Shown here: one piece after another, positions 25,370 to 36,846 of the stretch
Layout of the letters: each line of letters opens with the position of its first letter
How positions within the stretch are numbered: position 1 is the first letter of the stretch
Source: Silurus meridionalis
Taxonomy: Eukaryota; Chordata; Actinopteri; Siluriformes; Siluridae
Length of the DNA stretch: 64,000 nucleotides
Reading direction: 5' to 3'
Assembly (NCBI RefSeq): GCF_014805685.1
Contig: NC_060900.1
Span: 8,883,950-8,947,949, forward strand
Notes under the pieces: model-generated
The model's database searches: none
What the model saw: the letters and a program-made list of their open reading frames with translations, nothing else
Told to the model about the DNA's origin: nothing
Translations under genes and position numbers: made by a program

Positions 25370-27206
25370 TATGTGTTAAATCACCAGAATATATTTTATA
25401 GTCTTGATTCTTCAAAGTAGCCAGCTTTTGCTTTAATGACAGCTTTGTACACTTTTGGCATTCTCTCAGTCAGCCTCATGAGGTAGTCACCTGGAATATT
25501 TTTCCAAAAATCTTGAGGAGTTGTTGCCGGCTTTTCCTTTACTCTCTTATGGCAAACTCATCCCAAACCATATCAGATGGATTAGATCAGATAATATTGA
25601 AAGCACAAATGTCTCTTACATAACCTGGAGTTGTGTTTGGGGGTCAGTAAGCTGTTGGAAAACAAATGATGGTCCCACGAAGTGCAAACCAGAAGAAATG
25701 GCATGTTGCTGCATAATGCCATGGTAGCCATGCTGATTGTGTGTCCTTAATTTTGACTAAATCACCAACAGTGTCATCAGCAAAGCAATACCACACCCTC
25801 ACACTTCCTCCTTTAATGCTTCACAGTCAAAAGCACACATTCAGGAACTGTTTATTCACCCTCTGTATGTCTAACAAAGACATGGTGGTAAAATAAAAAA
25901 TTTCGAGTCATCAGACCAAAGAACAATTTTCCACTAATGTCCATTCCTTGTGTTTTTTGGCAAAGCAAGTCTCTTCTGCTTGTTGTACTTCCAAAGTAAT
26001 GGTTTCTTTGTCACAGTTCGACAATGAAGGCCTGACTTAGACAGTCTTCTTTAAACTTTCGATGTTGAAATATGTCTGCCAATTGAACTCTGAGAAGCAT
26101 TTACTGTATGTACAGCTATGATTTCTGAGGCTGGTAATTCTAATAAACTTATCCTCTGCAACAGAGGTAGCTCTTGATCTTAATTTTCTGTGGCAGTCTT
26201 TGTGAAGTCTGCCACATAATCACAGTGTTTGATGGTTTTGAAGACTGCATTTGGGAATACATTTAAAGTTCTTGAGATTTTTTAGATCGACTGACCTTCG
26301 TATTGTAATTATGGACTGTCAACTCTTTTTACATAAATGACTCTTAGGTAAACTGACAGTAGTTGTAGTAACACTAATAGGGCTATTGACACTATTTATG
26401 CTTTCCTCTGCACACGACAACTGATGGTCTACAGCAGTGGTCCCCAACCCCCGGGCCGCAGACCAGCACTGGTCCGTGGGTCAATTGGTACCAGGACCCA
26501 CAGAAAGAGTACATAACTTACATTATTTCTGTTTGATTTATTATCTGATTCTGAACTATGTTTTATTTTGGGAAATTACCGGATTCTCTATGCCACATAT
26601 GTCTATGACTCACTCTTGATGCATGTCATGATGCTTACCTCGGTCACATATCTTACCTACATCCGCTACCTTAACACATAATACATAACCCCTTAATTGA
26701 AACCCCCAAGCTAGCAAAATGAACAAAAAACAACACAGTGGATTCACATTTATTATATTTAGAAAATACCATTTTTTATGCCGGTTATTTTGTTGTATTT
26801 ATCCCCCACACCTTAAAGGCCGGTCCATGAAAATATTGTCTGACATTAAACCGGTCCGAGGCGCAAAAAGGTTGGAGACCGCTGGTCTAAAGCACATTAA
26901 GAAGGCAAGAAATGTCACAAATGAACACTTTATAAGGCACAGCTATGAACTAAAAGCTGTTCAAAGTGACTACCTCGTAAATCTGATGAGAGAATGACAT
27001 GAGGATGCCAAGCTGTCATCAAAGCTTTGGACAATCTAAAATATAAAACATATTCTGGGTTGGTTAACGCTTTTTGTTTAATACATTCCATACATGTTCT
27101 TTGATCATTTGAATGTTTTCAGTATTAATGTTCAATGCTAAAAATTATAAAAATAAAGAAAAAACATGGCAGTAGAAGGTGTGCTTATACTTTGACTGGT
27201 ACTGTA
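25370..27206 (-). mobile_element. Tc1-like transposon relic interrupted by a hAT element
   Basis: The right end (about 27150-27206) reads GTGTGCTTATACTTTGACTGGTACTGTA, the terminal repeat of a widespread fish Tc1 family. The minus strand holds decayed transposase text from 26390 down to 25430, including the region corresponding to the second catalytic Asp and the downstream S-P-D-L-N-P segment, full of stops. The left terminal repeat is missing; hAT-like sequence lies nearby. The 450-bp insertion at 26435-26884 must post-date this element. Confidence 0.85.
26435..26884 (+). mobile_element. Non-autonomous hAT element
   Basis: 450 bp with termini CAGTGGTCCCCAACCCCCGG at the left and, reversed, CAGCGGTCTCCAACCTTTTT at the right. 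This is the classic CAGNGGTCCCCAACC hAT signature. Flanking 8-bp direct repeats GTCTACAG (26427-26434) and GTCTAAAG (26885-26892) agree at 7 of 8 positions and mark the target duplication. No transposase is encoded. Strand is arbitrary. Confidence 0.93.
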
Positions 27207-27403
27207 TTTTACTAACAGTAATGCAAACTTCTCAAACGGTCTATCATATCTGACCATGGTGCAGAGACAGAAATTATTTTTTTACAGTCCAACATTCTTC
27301 ATTTAATGTTTTTAGCCATAAAAAGCCTTTTAATTAATATACATACACACACATTCATAAAGACACACACTAACTACAGGTAGGCTGGGTTGTTAAATTT
27401 TAC

Positions 27404-27405
<2 letters not shown>

Positions 27406-27461
<56 letters not shown>

Positions 27462-27474
27462 GTGTGTGTGTGTG
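27406..27474. repeat. (GT)n microsatellite
   Basis: About 34 GT units with one GC interruption. It lies downstream of the erc2 stop codon, possibly in the 3' UTR or just beyond. Confidence 0.96.
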
Positions 27475-27688
27475 GGACAAGTCTTCTGGTTCGTCTCACT
27501 CTGTCATTTTAACAAGGTATAAGCTGTAAAATGTTCATAGTCTGTGGAAAGCAAACAACTATGGGACTTTGTGGCTCAACAGTAATTCCAGTTTTGCTTC
27601 AAACACTAGCTTGGTTCCAATGCACACAGCATTTTTTTTTTTTATGCAAGTGCCATTGAGAGTTTAACATTTCCTGAATAAACCTTGC

Positions 27689-27694
27689 TTTATT
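27689..27694 (-). promoter_or_regulatory. Candidate polyadenylation signal of erc2
   Basis: A minus-strand AATAAA lies 141 bases downstream of the erc2 stop codon. It is the first such hexamer after the stop. The hexamer is common in AT-rich DNA, and mammalian erc2 3' UTRs run for kilobases, so this may not be the main site. Confidence 0.3.
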
Positions 27695-27834
27695 TTAGCT
27701 AGCCCCCAGGGGCTAATTCAATTACAAGCAAAGCAGTGCAAGCAGCAGAGAGAAAATGAGTGGGGGTTGATTGTCATCATTATCACTCACCCTATTGAAC
27801 AGAAGAGGAGCAGCAGGCCAGAATAGACCAGGAA

Positions 27835-27861
27835 TCAAGCCCAGATGCCTTCTTCATCATC
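27835..27861 (-). CDS. erc2 terminal coding exon (exon C)
   Basis: On the minus strand, the acceptor TTTCTTTTTAG is followed by nine codons: D-D-E-E-G-I-W-A and TGA. This is the exact C-terminus I know for ERC2 (ELKS2/CAST), whose last residues bind the PDZ domain of RIM1/2 at the presynaptic active zone. ERC1 has D-E-E-E before GIWA, so the second Asp favours ERC2. The exon begins in phase 0, matching the phase-0 end of exon B at 36917. Coding content of 27 bases alone would be weak evidence. The acceptor, phase, strand and order relative to two other ERC exons make it convincing. Confidence 0.9.
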   Translation of the reverse strand, partial: DDEEGIWA

Positions 27862-27896
27862 CTAAAAAGAAATTTAAAGGTTTTTTTAAAAGAAGC

Positions 27897-27960
27897 AATA
27901 CATTTATATTTACATTTTGGCATTTGACAGAGGCCCTTATGCAGAGTGACTTACAAAAAG
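27897..27960 (+). repeat. Fragment of interspersed repeat beside the erc2 acceptor
   Basis: A short copy of the block ATTTGACAGAGGCCCTTATG followed by CAGAGTGACTTACAAAAAG, matching the longer copy at 17740-17800. It lies about 36 bases upstream (in gene orientation) of the exon C acceptor, in the zone where the branch point should be. Confidence 0.7.
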
Positions 27961-28418
27961 ACTCAGTAGCGAAACATTCTAATACGTTAAATAGTTCATA
28001 GACTATGTTTATTATCATTCTAAAAAACTCTTCTGGGATTGAATAGTTGGGAAAGCAAAGATTTTAATTTTATATATATATATATCTTGATGTGGACCTT
28101 CCTAAACAATGAAATAATCATAGTGGTTTGGAAGGTTTAGTCAACTACCAAGTTATTCTTATTAACTTATTCAATCCTGTCCAAGTTTGCATCTATCCCA
28201 AGACCACTGTGAATGAGATCGGAATAACCCCTGCATGGGAGGCCAGTCTCTTGCAAAGCACTATTAGCTCATGCATACCTACTCGACACTCATTTACATC
28301 TAGCAGCACAATATTTTTAACTATACGAATAGTGACATAGTTTAAGAGCTAAAACAAAACTCAGAGGTAAACCACACACAAGCCAGATCATTAACTCGAT
28401 ATTTTCAGCTACACATTA

Positions 28419-28712
28419 GTGTGTTGGTGCAGCAGGTTAGAACTGCCATCTCACAATGTCTGTATCCCTTGTACAGTTAAACGCTTGGCTTACTCTTTGT
28501 GTGACATTTTACATGCTTTTACTTCCTTACTCCAAAAAAAACCAAGGCAGTAGGTCACCAGGCTACACTAATGTACCCCTATAAATGTATGCCCTGTGAT
28601 CCTATCCAAGGTGTCCCACCCAGTGATCTTGGGATGTGCTTCAAGAACAGCCACAAACGTGATGATCAACCAGGACTAAATATAACTAGCAGAAGATGAA
28701 TGAATGAAAAAA
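28419..28712 (+). mobile_element. SINE of the common teleost type
   Basis: Begins GTGTTGGTGCAGCAGGTTAG, continues with a diverged head, an internal block ending TAGGTCACCAGGCTACACTA and ATGTACCCCTATAAATGTAT, then a body ending AAGATGAATGAATGAAAAAA. This order (head, ACTAAATTG-type block, GATGAATGAATG tail) is that of a widespread fish SINE. A tail-only fragment of the same kind lies at 61741-61820. Strongly diverged. Confidence 0.8.
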
Positions 28713-29691
28713 TTTCAGTTTCTCATACAAAATGGAAGTTGACTGTTTTCTTGAATAAAACAAATAATGTATATGTATTAGTCTTTGATAAATGATCAAA
28801 GGAAGTACACTTCCTGGTAGTGGAGTCAGACTTTTGGACGTTGCAGAGCATGGCTTTATGGGTCATGTATCAAGTATGTGGAAGCCTCACTGTATATTTC
28901 ATAGTATTCCACTTAAGGCATTTAAGTATGGCTTTGTGTAAAAAAAGGACAGAGAAGAAACCGAAAGACTCCAAAGATTAATGTAATACATTCGATATGG
29001 ACCATCGTTAATCACACTGATTATTGTTGTGGACTGATGGGAGTGTGGGGGTGCATTGGCCAGCTTGCATAAACAGAAAGCCAACAATGTCACGCACATT
29101 GTCAGTGTTAACCCAATGTGGGTTTGCTTTTACTATCTGAAAATGTTTATTCATATAAATAAAAAAAATTACTGTAGCAAAACAGAAACTTTTATTTTGA
29201 TATATTTATATTAATATACAGCATTATGTAAATTCATAACATTTTCAGGGCTGATCATTCTGCTAAACTATTTGGAATGAAAAGACGACAAAGACCGGAG
29301 AATCTTGAATTAAAAGTAGCACAGTTTCTTTGAAACAATTCAAGTATAGCAAAATGCAAAAACTGGAGATGCGATATTTTCTTTAAAGACACACTGGTGG
29401 TTTAACTTGCACTGATGGGAAGAAAGGTATTAAGTACAAATCCATTATGCATTCACAGTATTTAAATCATTTCACATCTGAGATGTTCTTGGATCTGCTA
29501 TCCATCACTAACCTCATTTTTGTCATTAGGGGATTTGTGTCATAATGGATTATCCTTGTTGACAGTCTGAGTGCTCATTATAGCATTTGACTCAATAAAG
29601 CAATCTGGCCGGCTCATAAATCATAACTTATTCATTTCCAATATTAGCTGATAGACATGGCCAAAAATGCTGGTGGTTATGGAAACAGTTA

Positions 29692-29693
<2 letters not shown>

Positions 29694-29738
<45 letters not shown>
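29694..29738. repeat. (GT)n microsatellite
   Basis: About 22 GT units in the last erc2 intron. Confidence 0.96.
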
Positions 29739-29741
<3 letters not shown>

Positions 29742-30739
29742 AGCTGGGTGGTGGTGGGGGTTTGTTTGCAATGGCTATGAGACTAGATCCATCTGACAGC
29801 CTTGGCCAAGCAGGGTTCTCCAGTTCTTCGTCATCATTAATCACCCTCCCGTTCACTCTTGCACTCTCATTCAGAAGAAAACAGAGTGATTAATCATGCT
29901 CAGTCAAAAGAGGCAGATAAAGGAGCGAACGAGGATGAGTGTGTTTGAAAAAACAACAGTCACACCTCGGGAGCTTGACTCTGACCTACGATGAACTTCC
30001 CAGAAAAGGTCAGGGGGTCACATATGGAGACGAGAGGGCAGAAATGCGAGAGAAATGGATGATGTGTGGTGTGTGTGAAATGAGGACTTTTTTTTTAAAG
30101 AATGTACTTGCATAAAATGCACACTTGCATCCCAGCACTCAATTTAACCTTTGTTAAAACCATCCACTAAACCACTGTATGTACCTTATATTCATTTAGC
30201 TGTGCTTTCCCAGAATGTTTGACATGTCACTCACTCTTCCAGTCCATTATACACTATTCCCATCTGCGCTTTTATGGACTTACTGTAAAACATGACCTGA
30301 GCAGACTTTTACAAGCTTGTCTGTTATTCCCTATATACCTTTAACAAGATCACAATGTTTTCAGTACAGCACACAGTTTTTAGCTAGCCTCTCTTCACCA
30401 ACTTTAATCTTGCCAAAGTAACAGAGAGTCTATAAAGTTCATTTTCATTAAAAATGCAAAAAAAAAAGTTCAGCTGGTGGATTTATTCATGTATATAAAA
30501 CATACATTTGGCACTATCTCTAAAGCATCAAATGGGTGGTATGGTAACATTTACCAGTCAGCTGTTGTGTCATTTTGTTGTGATAAGATTGCTGCTTGTA
30601 ATCATTAATTTACATACCCTTTTAAGACATACACTTGTACATCCTGTGATCATAGGCATGCATATAATTTTATACTTTTGTCATCCACAAATGCAGGTTA
30701 TGGAGTTAGCAGGTTAGCAGGTTAGAAGTCATGCATGAA

Positions 30740-31440
30740 CATGAATCAAAAACCCCTCCATTCTCTCAGGGCCAAAGCTTGATTAAAAAGTACTTAGGCA
30801 AAATGGAAAACTGTTCCGTGAAAACGAACTTTCAATTTCTTTTTGGAAACCATGTATACTATGTCCTCTGGACTAAAGAGGAGAGGGACCATCTGGCTTG
30901 TTATCAGAGCTCAGTTAAAAAAAACTGCATCTCTGATCGTATTGGGAGTGAATTAGTGCCTGTGGAATGGGCAGCTTCCACATTTGGAAAGGCTCCATTA
31001 ATATAATAATGGTATATACAGGTTTTAGAGCAACAAATTATTTTATCCAGATAATTTATTTTCACGGGAGACCTTGCATATTTGAGCAAGACAATTCTAA
31101 CCACATACAACATCTATTACAATAGAATAACTTTGTAGTAAATAAGTCTGGGTGCTAAACTGGCCTGTCTGCAGTCTAGACCTTTCACAATTTAAAAACA
31201 TTCGGTGCAACATAAAACGACAAATACAACAAAGGACACCCAGAACTGTCGAGTAGCTAGAATCCTGTATCAGACACATATGGGACAACATTCCTCTCAC
31301 AAAACTTCAGCAAGTGGTCCCTTCATTTATCAGATATATATGAAGAGAAGATATGATGCTATACAGTGTTGAACATGGCCTTGTTCCAACTATTTTTAAA
31401 TGAAATTATTTTTGCTTTCTGAAATGGTATGTTCTCCTGG
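30740..31440 (+). mobile_element. Tc1-like transposon relic (3' two thirds)
   Basis: Plus strand. The text corresponds to the region after the first catalytic Asp of a fish Tc1 transposase: a block on the order of F-G-N-H...R-T-K-E-E-R-D-H, a stretch equal to V-L-E-Q-Q near 31025, and a I-K-R-Q-I-Q-Q-R-T-P-R-T-V-E block near 31210-31250. A tail ends GAACATGGCCTTGTTCCAAC. Numerous stops are present. The same family is represented by the copy at 48495-49825. Confidence 0.8.
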
Positions 31441-33239
31441 ATAAAAGTGTGTTATTGTGAATAGAATATAGGTTTGACATTTGAACTGTATTTTAATCTA
31501 CATTTTGGAATTGCTGTTGTAATTGTGTGTCTAAGTATTGATAATATAAGTGGCAACTTTTTTGGGGCATTCCATTTGCATTTTCACTTTGTTCCCACTT
31601 GAGCATGATTAACTTTTAACATTGTTGCTAATTCCTGAGCAAAACAGTTCATTCTGTTCTGATCTCAACATGGATATTTAATTGTATACGACAAGAGTTC
31701 CCTCATAACATTTTCATCAAGACCCGCTCTGGAAAATTTTTTGGTATTTACTTTTTGTTGTGGCAGGCTGAATAATCTGATAATGACACATAATTCAATT
31801 AAAGTATGAAAATTATGAAATGCAGTAAATACATTATACCCCTGTTACAATAAAATACATTTCTGTAAACAACACTGTTTAAAACTTGAATGTAAAATTA
31901 CATGATTTACAGTAAGATGGCTACTGGAAACCCAACTAGCAGGCAACACAACAGCCATTAATTTATTATACATTTACAAACAAGGGTTTTGTAGTGAAGG
32001 CTAAGTAGGTTAAAAACAAAACAATCTATAAGCTGATCATTCTACCCTGTGAGTGTATATAGGTACAACTGAGTATGATTATTATTATTTTTTTATCAGA
32101 ATGATCATTTATCAGAAAAATCCCAATCCACAACCCTTTTGCAGTGTGTGTGTCAATGTCCATGTGTGTGTAATCACCCTTATTTGTGGTCAGAGTAAAC
32201 CTCAACATTGACTGAAACTCACTGTTGTGGTCTCACACATTCTCTAGTGAATGAGTAACTTTGAATGAATGTTAAAATAATTATGTATCCTTTTGTGGAC
32301 ATAAGCATGACTGTGTTTTGTGTCCTAACTTTTCTGAGTAAAAACTTAGCTTTTAACTGTTACAATATAAAAGATAAATGCTTCCATATATCAATCATTT
32401 ATGAATAGTAAATTTGGAAACAATCAAGAACTGTAAAAAAAAAAAAAACATAGAAATGGCATCATAAACTAATTGCACTGTTACCCAAGTAACCAATTGT
32501 TAAAAACAATCAAATCAAATCATATCATGCATCTGGCAACAGTAATTGTTTTCTTTATGGTTTCTCCATGGCTCACATCAAAAAATTAGTTTTATCCAGC
32601 CCCAAACCAACCTCTAACACATTTTTCACTCAATAATAAGAATCTGCTCAACTTTTAAAGGTTGTTTGCAATCTGAGAAACAAAAGATAGCAAAACAAGC
32701 TTTTAGTGTCTGAAATTATTAAAACACAGCATCAATCGATTTTTAGATTCTTACATTTTCCCTTCAGCAACATGGTCTAAAGCAAATCATAAGAACCTGC
32801 CTGCTACTCTAGGGTTGATGTAAGGATGATGTGCTGTTTTACATTTTAGGACAGCTCTTTGGGAACATGTCTTATACAGTACGTCCTTTCTGAGAAATTA
32901 AATATTATTGTAACTTTTTAAGACAATATCTGCCATATTCAGGAAATGTCCTATGAAATTTGTGTCAAATAATGAAGGAGAACTCCATTACTAGTTCTAG
33001 CAGGGAGGAGTAACATTCTGAGGTGCTGTGACAGTTGTCTTGAATTACAATAAAACAGTAGGAGATTAAATATATGCCTTAGCTATAAAAACTGATGACG
33101 GCAGCACTAACGTCTTTAAAACATTAGATAACTCTTATTATAGCTAAATGAAGATTACACTTTAAATAAACCAATGTCCAAATTATTTTTTAGTGAAAAA
33201 TAATTTTCATAATTAAGTTCAAAATGTGTGGAATTAAAC

Positions 33240-33748
33240 ACGTAATTGAGAAAACTAGTGATTTTATGATGGACAGCAAGTTAAAACAAAAATACATACA
33301 TTTGACATACAGTGATGCTGCAATGAGTAGATTGAGGTGTTTTGAGAGACACACTCACTTCAAGAACGGAACAGCATCACTGAAAGACACGGAGATATCA
33401 GGAAGACCTTTAACGACCTTCAACTCCCAAAAATGTTTCTAATCGGCAACTTGTGTATGATAATCATCAGAGAACTATCCAAATGATCTCGCCCTATTCC
33501 GCACCCACCCTACTCGCCAGATTTGGCTCCTGCAGGCTTCAACCTCTTTCCGAAGATGAAGATCCAGCTCAAAGGTTTTGACACCATTGTTGAGATCCAG
33601 CACGAATCGCAAAAGGAACTCAACATGTTTCAAAAAGAAGACATCCACGAGACATTCCAGAAGTGGTAGGAATGCTGGAGCACTGTATTTGTGTGCAAGG
33701 GGGATATCTTGAAGGTGATAATGTGTAAACATAGATAAAAAAAAGTAC
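33240..33748 (+). pseudogene. mariner-like transposase with internal deletion
   Basis: The frame 33224-33442 carries a mariner N-terminus: M-D-S-K-L at about 33270, then S-R-L-R-C-F-E-R and K-D-T-E-I-S-G-R-P. After 33480 the sequence jumps to the H-P-x-Y-S-P-D-L-A region (33498-33530) and K-M-K-I-Q-L-K-G. The DDD catalytic centre between them is deleted. It ends at 33748, where Tc1-family sequence starts with no mariner terminal repeat. Same family as 14402-14705 and 60331-60748. Confidence 0.88.
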
Positions 33749-33749
33749 A

Positions 33750-34785
33750 TTTCAGCAATTTAGTATATCTTCTCAAGAGACAATACTATAGAAATGAAAT
33801 GAAATATATTTTAGAGTGGTCAGTGTGCTGCTTAATTCTCTCTCCTCTGAAAATAACTTAACATACAGCCATTATAATCAAAATAGCTGACAACAAAAGT
33901 GAGTACACCCTGTATGTTATAACAACTGTATGTTGTGTAACCATGTAAAGCCACATTTCCTATTCATCATGTTCATGTTTTTGTTTGCTTGACAAGACTA
34001 TACAAATTTGTGTATCTTTTATTAGAGAAGTTAATAATTAGTGCTTTAAGTAAAATTCTCTCATACTGTTCATGGCAAAGAACTCTCTGAGGATTTATAA
34101 ATTAAAATTGTTGTTCTTCACAAAGATGGCCTGAAACTGAGTTAAAGTACAGTGGCCAGGGTCATACAGAGGTTATCCAAAACAGGGTTCACTTGGAACC
34201 GGCCTCGCAAGGGTCGAATAAAGAAGTGGAATCCTTGTGTTGTACAGTATTTTTTTAACATAATAATAACCCCAAAACCACTGCCAAGATGACAACTGCC
34301 TTGCTGAGGAAGCTGAATGTGAAGCTGATGGAGTGGCCAAGTGTATCTCCAGACCTGAATCTTATTGAGCACCTGTGGGGCATCCTTAAGCAGAAGGTGG
34401 AGAAGAGCCACGTGTCTAACATAAAGCAGCTTTGGGATGTCAATATGGAGGAGTGGAAGAGGATCCCAGCAACAAAATGTGCAGCTCTGGTGAATTCCAT
34501 GTCCATGAGAATCAAGACAGTGCAATATAACAACGGGGCTCAAACAAAATATTGACACTTTGGACACAGTTTTACATGTTTACTTAGGGTGTAGTCACTT
34601 TTGTTGCCAGTTATTTTGACAATAATGGCTGCATGTTGAGTTATATGTTGAGGACAGTAATTGTACAAGCTGCACATTGACTACTCTAAGCATATCAAAT
34701 GTTAATTTATATAATATAATAATAATAAAATTGTTGCTGAAATGTGAGGGGTGTGCTCACTTTTGTGATATTCTCTCTCTCTCTC
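33750..34785 (+). mobile_element. Tc1-like transposon with internal deletion
   Basis: The left arm (33750-33915) matches the long terminal arm seen alone at 49826-50035, but lacks the outer terminal repeat. The open frame 34289-34555 gives the transposase C-terminus, with W-P-S-V-S-P-D-L-N-L-I-E-H-L-W carrying the third catalytic residue (Glu) and the M-E-E-W-K-R-I-P block. Both preceding Asp motifs are lost or scrambled. The right arm ends GGGGTGTGCTCACTTTTGTG near 34765. Non-functional. Confidence 0.87.
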
Positions 34786-34803
34786 TCTCTTATATATATA
34801 TAA
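34770..34803. repeat. (CT)n(TA)n microsatellite
   Basis: About 10 CT units then about 6 TA units at the right end of the Tc1 copy. Confidence 0.9.
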
Positions 34804-35606
34804 TTCTCTGGCCAATTGTAGGCATTTGTGAGCTCATGTATGTGGAGATTTTTGGCAAATACAGAATTTCCACAGGTGTGTTATGCTGCCCCACCAGTTG
34901 GAAAGGATCTGGTTAGTTGTCTCAGAGGAAGCATGTGTTAGCTTTTACCCTCCCTGCTTGTTAGTTGTCGAATGTTAGGGGCAAGCTGGCTGGTGAGTGG
35001 GAGTCTTATTTAAGCAGTTAGACATGAAAATGATGTGGGTGAAGTGGCACAGCAGGGGTGGCGTGGCATTTAAAATCAGCCTAAAGTGCACTTGCATTAT
35101 CGTCTGCCAAGAGCGGCTCTTAGCACAAACACAATGTCAAAATGATATTTTTACTGACCTCAAGCTTGTCATTTTAATTACTTGTTTTTTGTGGGAGTAC
35201 ACTATTAATGTCATATAAGTAACATGAACTATATATAAGATATTCTAGCATCATCTAAGCATACTGGCATATACTTACAGTATTGTACATTTTGTTTGGC
35301 AAAGAGATTTTCTTAACATGATGCCTTTTTCATAGAGACTGTGCTGAGGCATCAAGAATGTCAAGGGCTTTTTGTGTTTTGCAATCCTAAATACACTTTG
35401 TGATAATGCATTTGCTATAATATTACCCTTTATTACAATTTCGCTGATATTTGCTAGGTTTTCACCAAAAATTATTTAAGAAAACATACAATACCGCAAA
35501 TCCATTTCTTTAAAAAGTTTCACTCATCACTCTGAAAGTGGGCCATTGTAAAAAATACTATAGGAATGTATTATAGTTTGAGTTTGTTTGAAAACAAAGT
35601 CTTATC

Positions 35607-35607
<1 letters not shown>

Positions 35608-35648
<41 letters not shown>

Positions 35649-35672
35649 CGTGTGTGTGTGTGTTTGTGTGTG
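35608..35672. repeat. (GT)n microsatellite
   Basis: About 30 GT units with TTCG and TTTG interruptions. Confidence 0.95.
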
Positions 35673-35937
35673 GGCTAAAGGGAATTCCCCAGTGATACTG
35701 GCTCCCTGAGTGCTATAAATCTTACTGTTATTACTGTATTACAACTGATGGAGGAGAAAGTGTGTGTGTGCGTGTGAGTACAAGTGAGTGTTTCTGCACA
35801 TATGTATATGCAGAGACAGAGCGAAGGAGTTCAAAATTATTCTTTCTCTAAATTGATATGATTATGACCTGTCAGGCACTGTGTCTGGAACATTGCCTTC
35901 ACACAGCCCTCTTAGTGCACACATAAACACACTACCC

Positions 35938-36000
35938 ACAGTGATGATGGTGATGATGATGATAGTGATAATTATGAGGATGAGAACGACAACGATGACA
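35938..36000. repeat. (GAT)n-type trinucleotide repeat
   Basis: Imperfect GATGATGGTGAT units. On the minus strand they translate to a run of His codons within the open frame 35932-36117, inside the last erc2 intron. Confidence 0.8.
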
Positions 36001-36273
36001 TTTAGCTTTCTCATTACCTAACCATTTGATTATTCTTGGAGCGACTAGGAATAATACACTTGAAGTTTGTGTATAAGTTGTGATAACTGAAAGGTTCACA
36101 CAGAAAATCTTACCCACACTCCTTCCAGTCTATACACACTGATCAGTGTGAATCTGGGTTAGGCATCTCGCAGATAAAATACCGTCTCTAACACTTATAA
36201 TCGAGCCGTACCCCAGACTTCAATAAAATTCCTTTTTAGCTTCCTGTTCTCAAGAGCAGACCAATATTTGCTA

Positions 36274-36317
36274 GTGTGTACGTGCGTGCATGTGTGTGCG
36301 TGCGTGCATGCGTGTAC
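36274..36317. repeat. Degenerate GTGTGCGTGCAT repeat
   Basis: Short GTGT/GCGT/GCAT alternating purine-pyrimidine tract. Confidence 0.8.
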
Positions 36318-36778
36318 CATTTAAGCTACATTTCCTGCAAGCAATATTAAAAAAGAAAGAAACCAGCATTCTGATATCCATAACACCCACATGGCAAGAA
36401 TTTGCAGAAATTGCTCGCAAAAGAATAATCAGAGAGACTTCCTCTCTCTTTCCTTTGGTCATTTATGGGCAAATTCTGCTGCTTGTGAAAGAATTCGGTG
36501 CCGATCTAATCTAGGGCACACTTTCATCAAAATTGCAAAGTAATGGTGGAGCAACAGCAATTGTAGTCAGTTACTGGAACTGAGTCCCTGTTCACTGCCA
36601 GAATGGGAGAATTCAGGTCTAGTCAAGTCTAGTTAATGCGCAAACTCAGCGTACAGGCTAATAAAACACCCAAAAAGCTGTTCCTAGTGTACCAACTGCA
36701 CATTAATCTGCCAAGCACAGGCCTAAGGCCATGCAGGGCAGAGAAGCTTATAATAACGACATCAATGATGAGTGTATA

Positions 36779-36842
<64 letters not shown>
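36779..36842. repeat. (CA)n microsatellite near erc2 donor
   Basis: About 31 CA units. Its edge is 74 bp inside the intron from the donor of erc2 exon B. Confidence 0.97.

Positions 36843-36846
<4 letters not shown>

Noticed and set aside
33760..34790. Functional Tc1 transposase from the 88-residue plus ORF
   Set aside because: Only the C-terminal third is open; both upstream catalytic Asp regions are missing.
35932..36117. His-run ORF as the true erc2 His-rich exon
   Set aside because: It has no pyrimidine-rich acceptor, and exon B already carries the M-K-L-x-A-x-N-Y plus His-rich sequence with good splice sites. Kept only as a low-interest finding.
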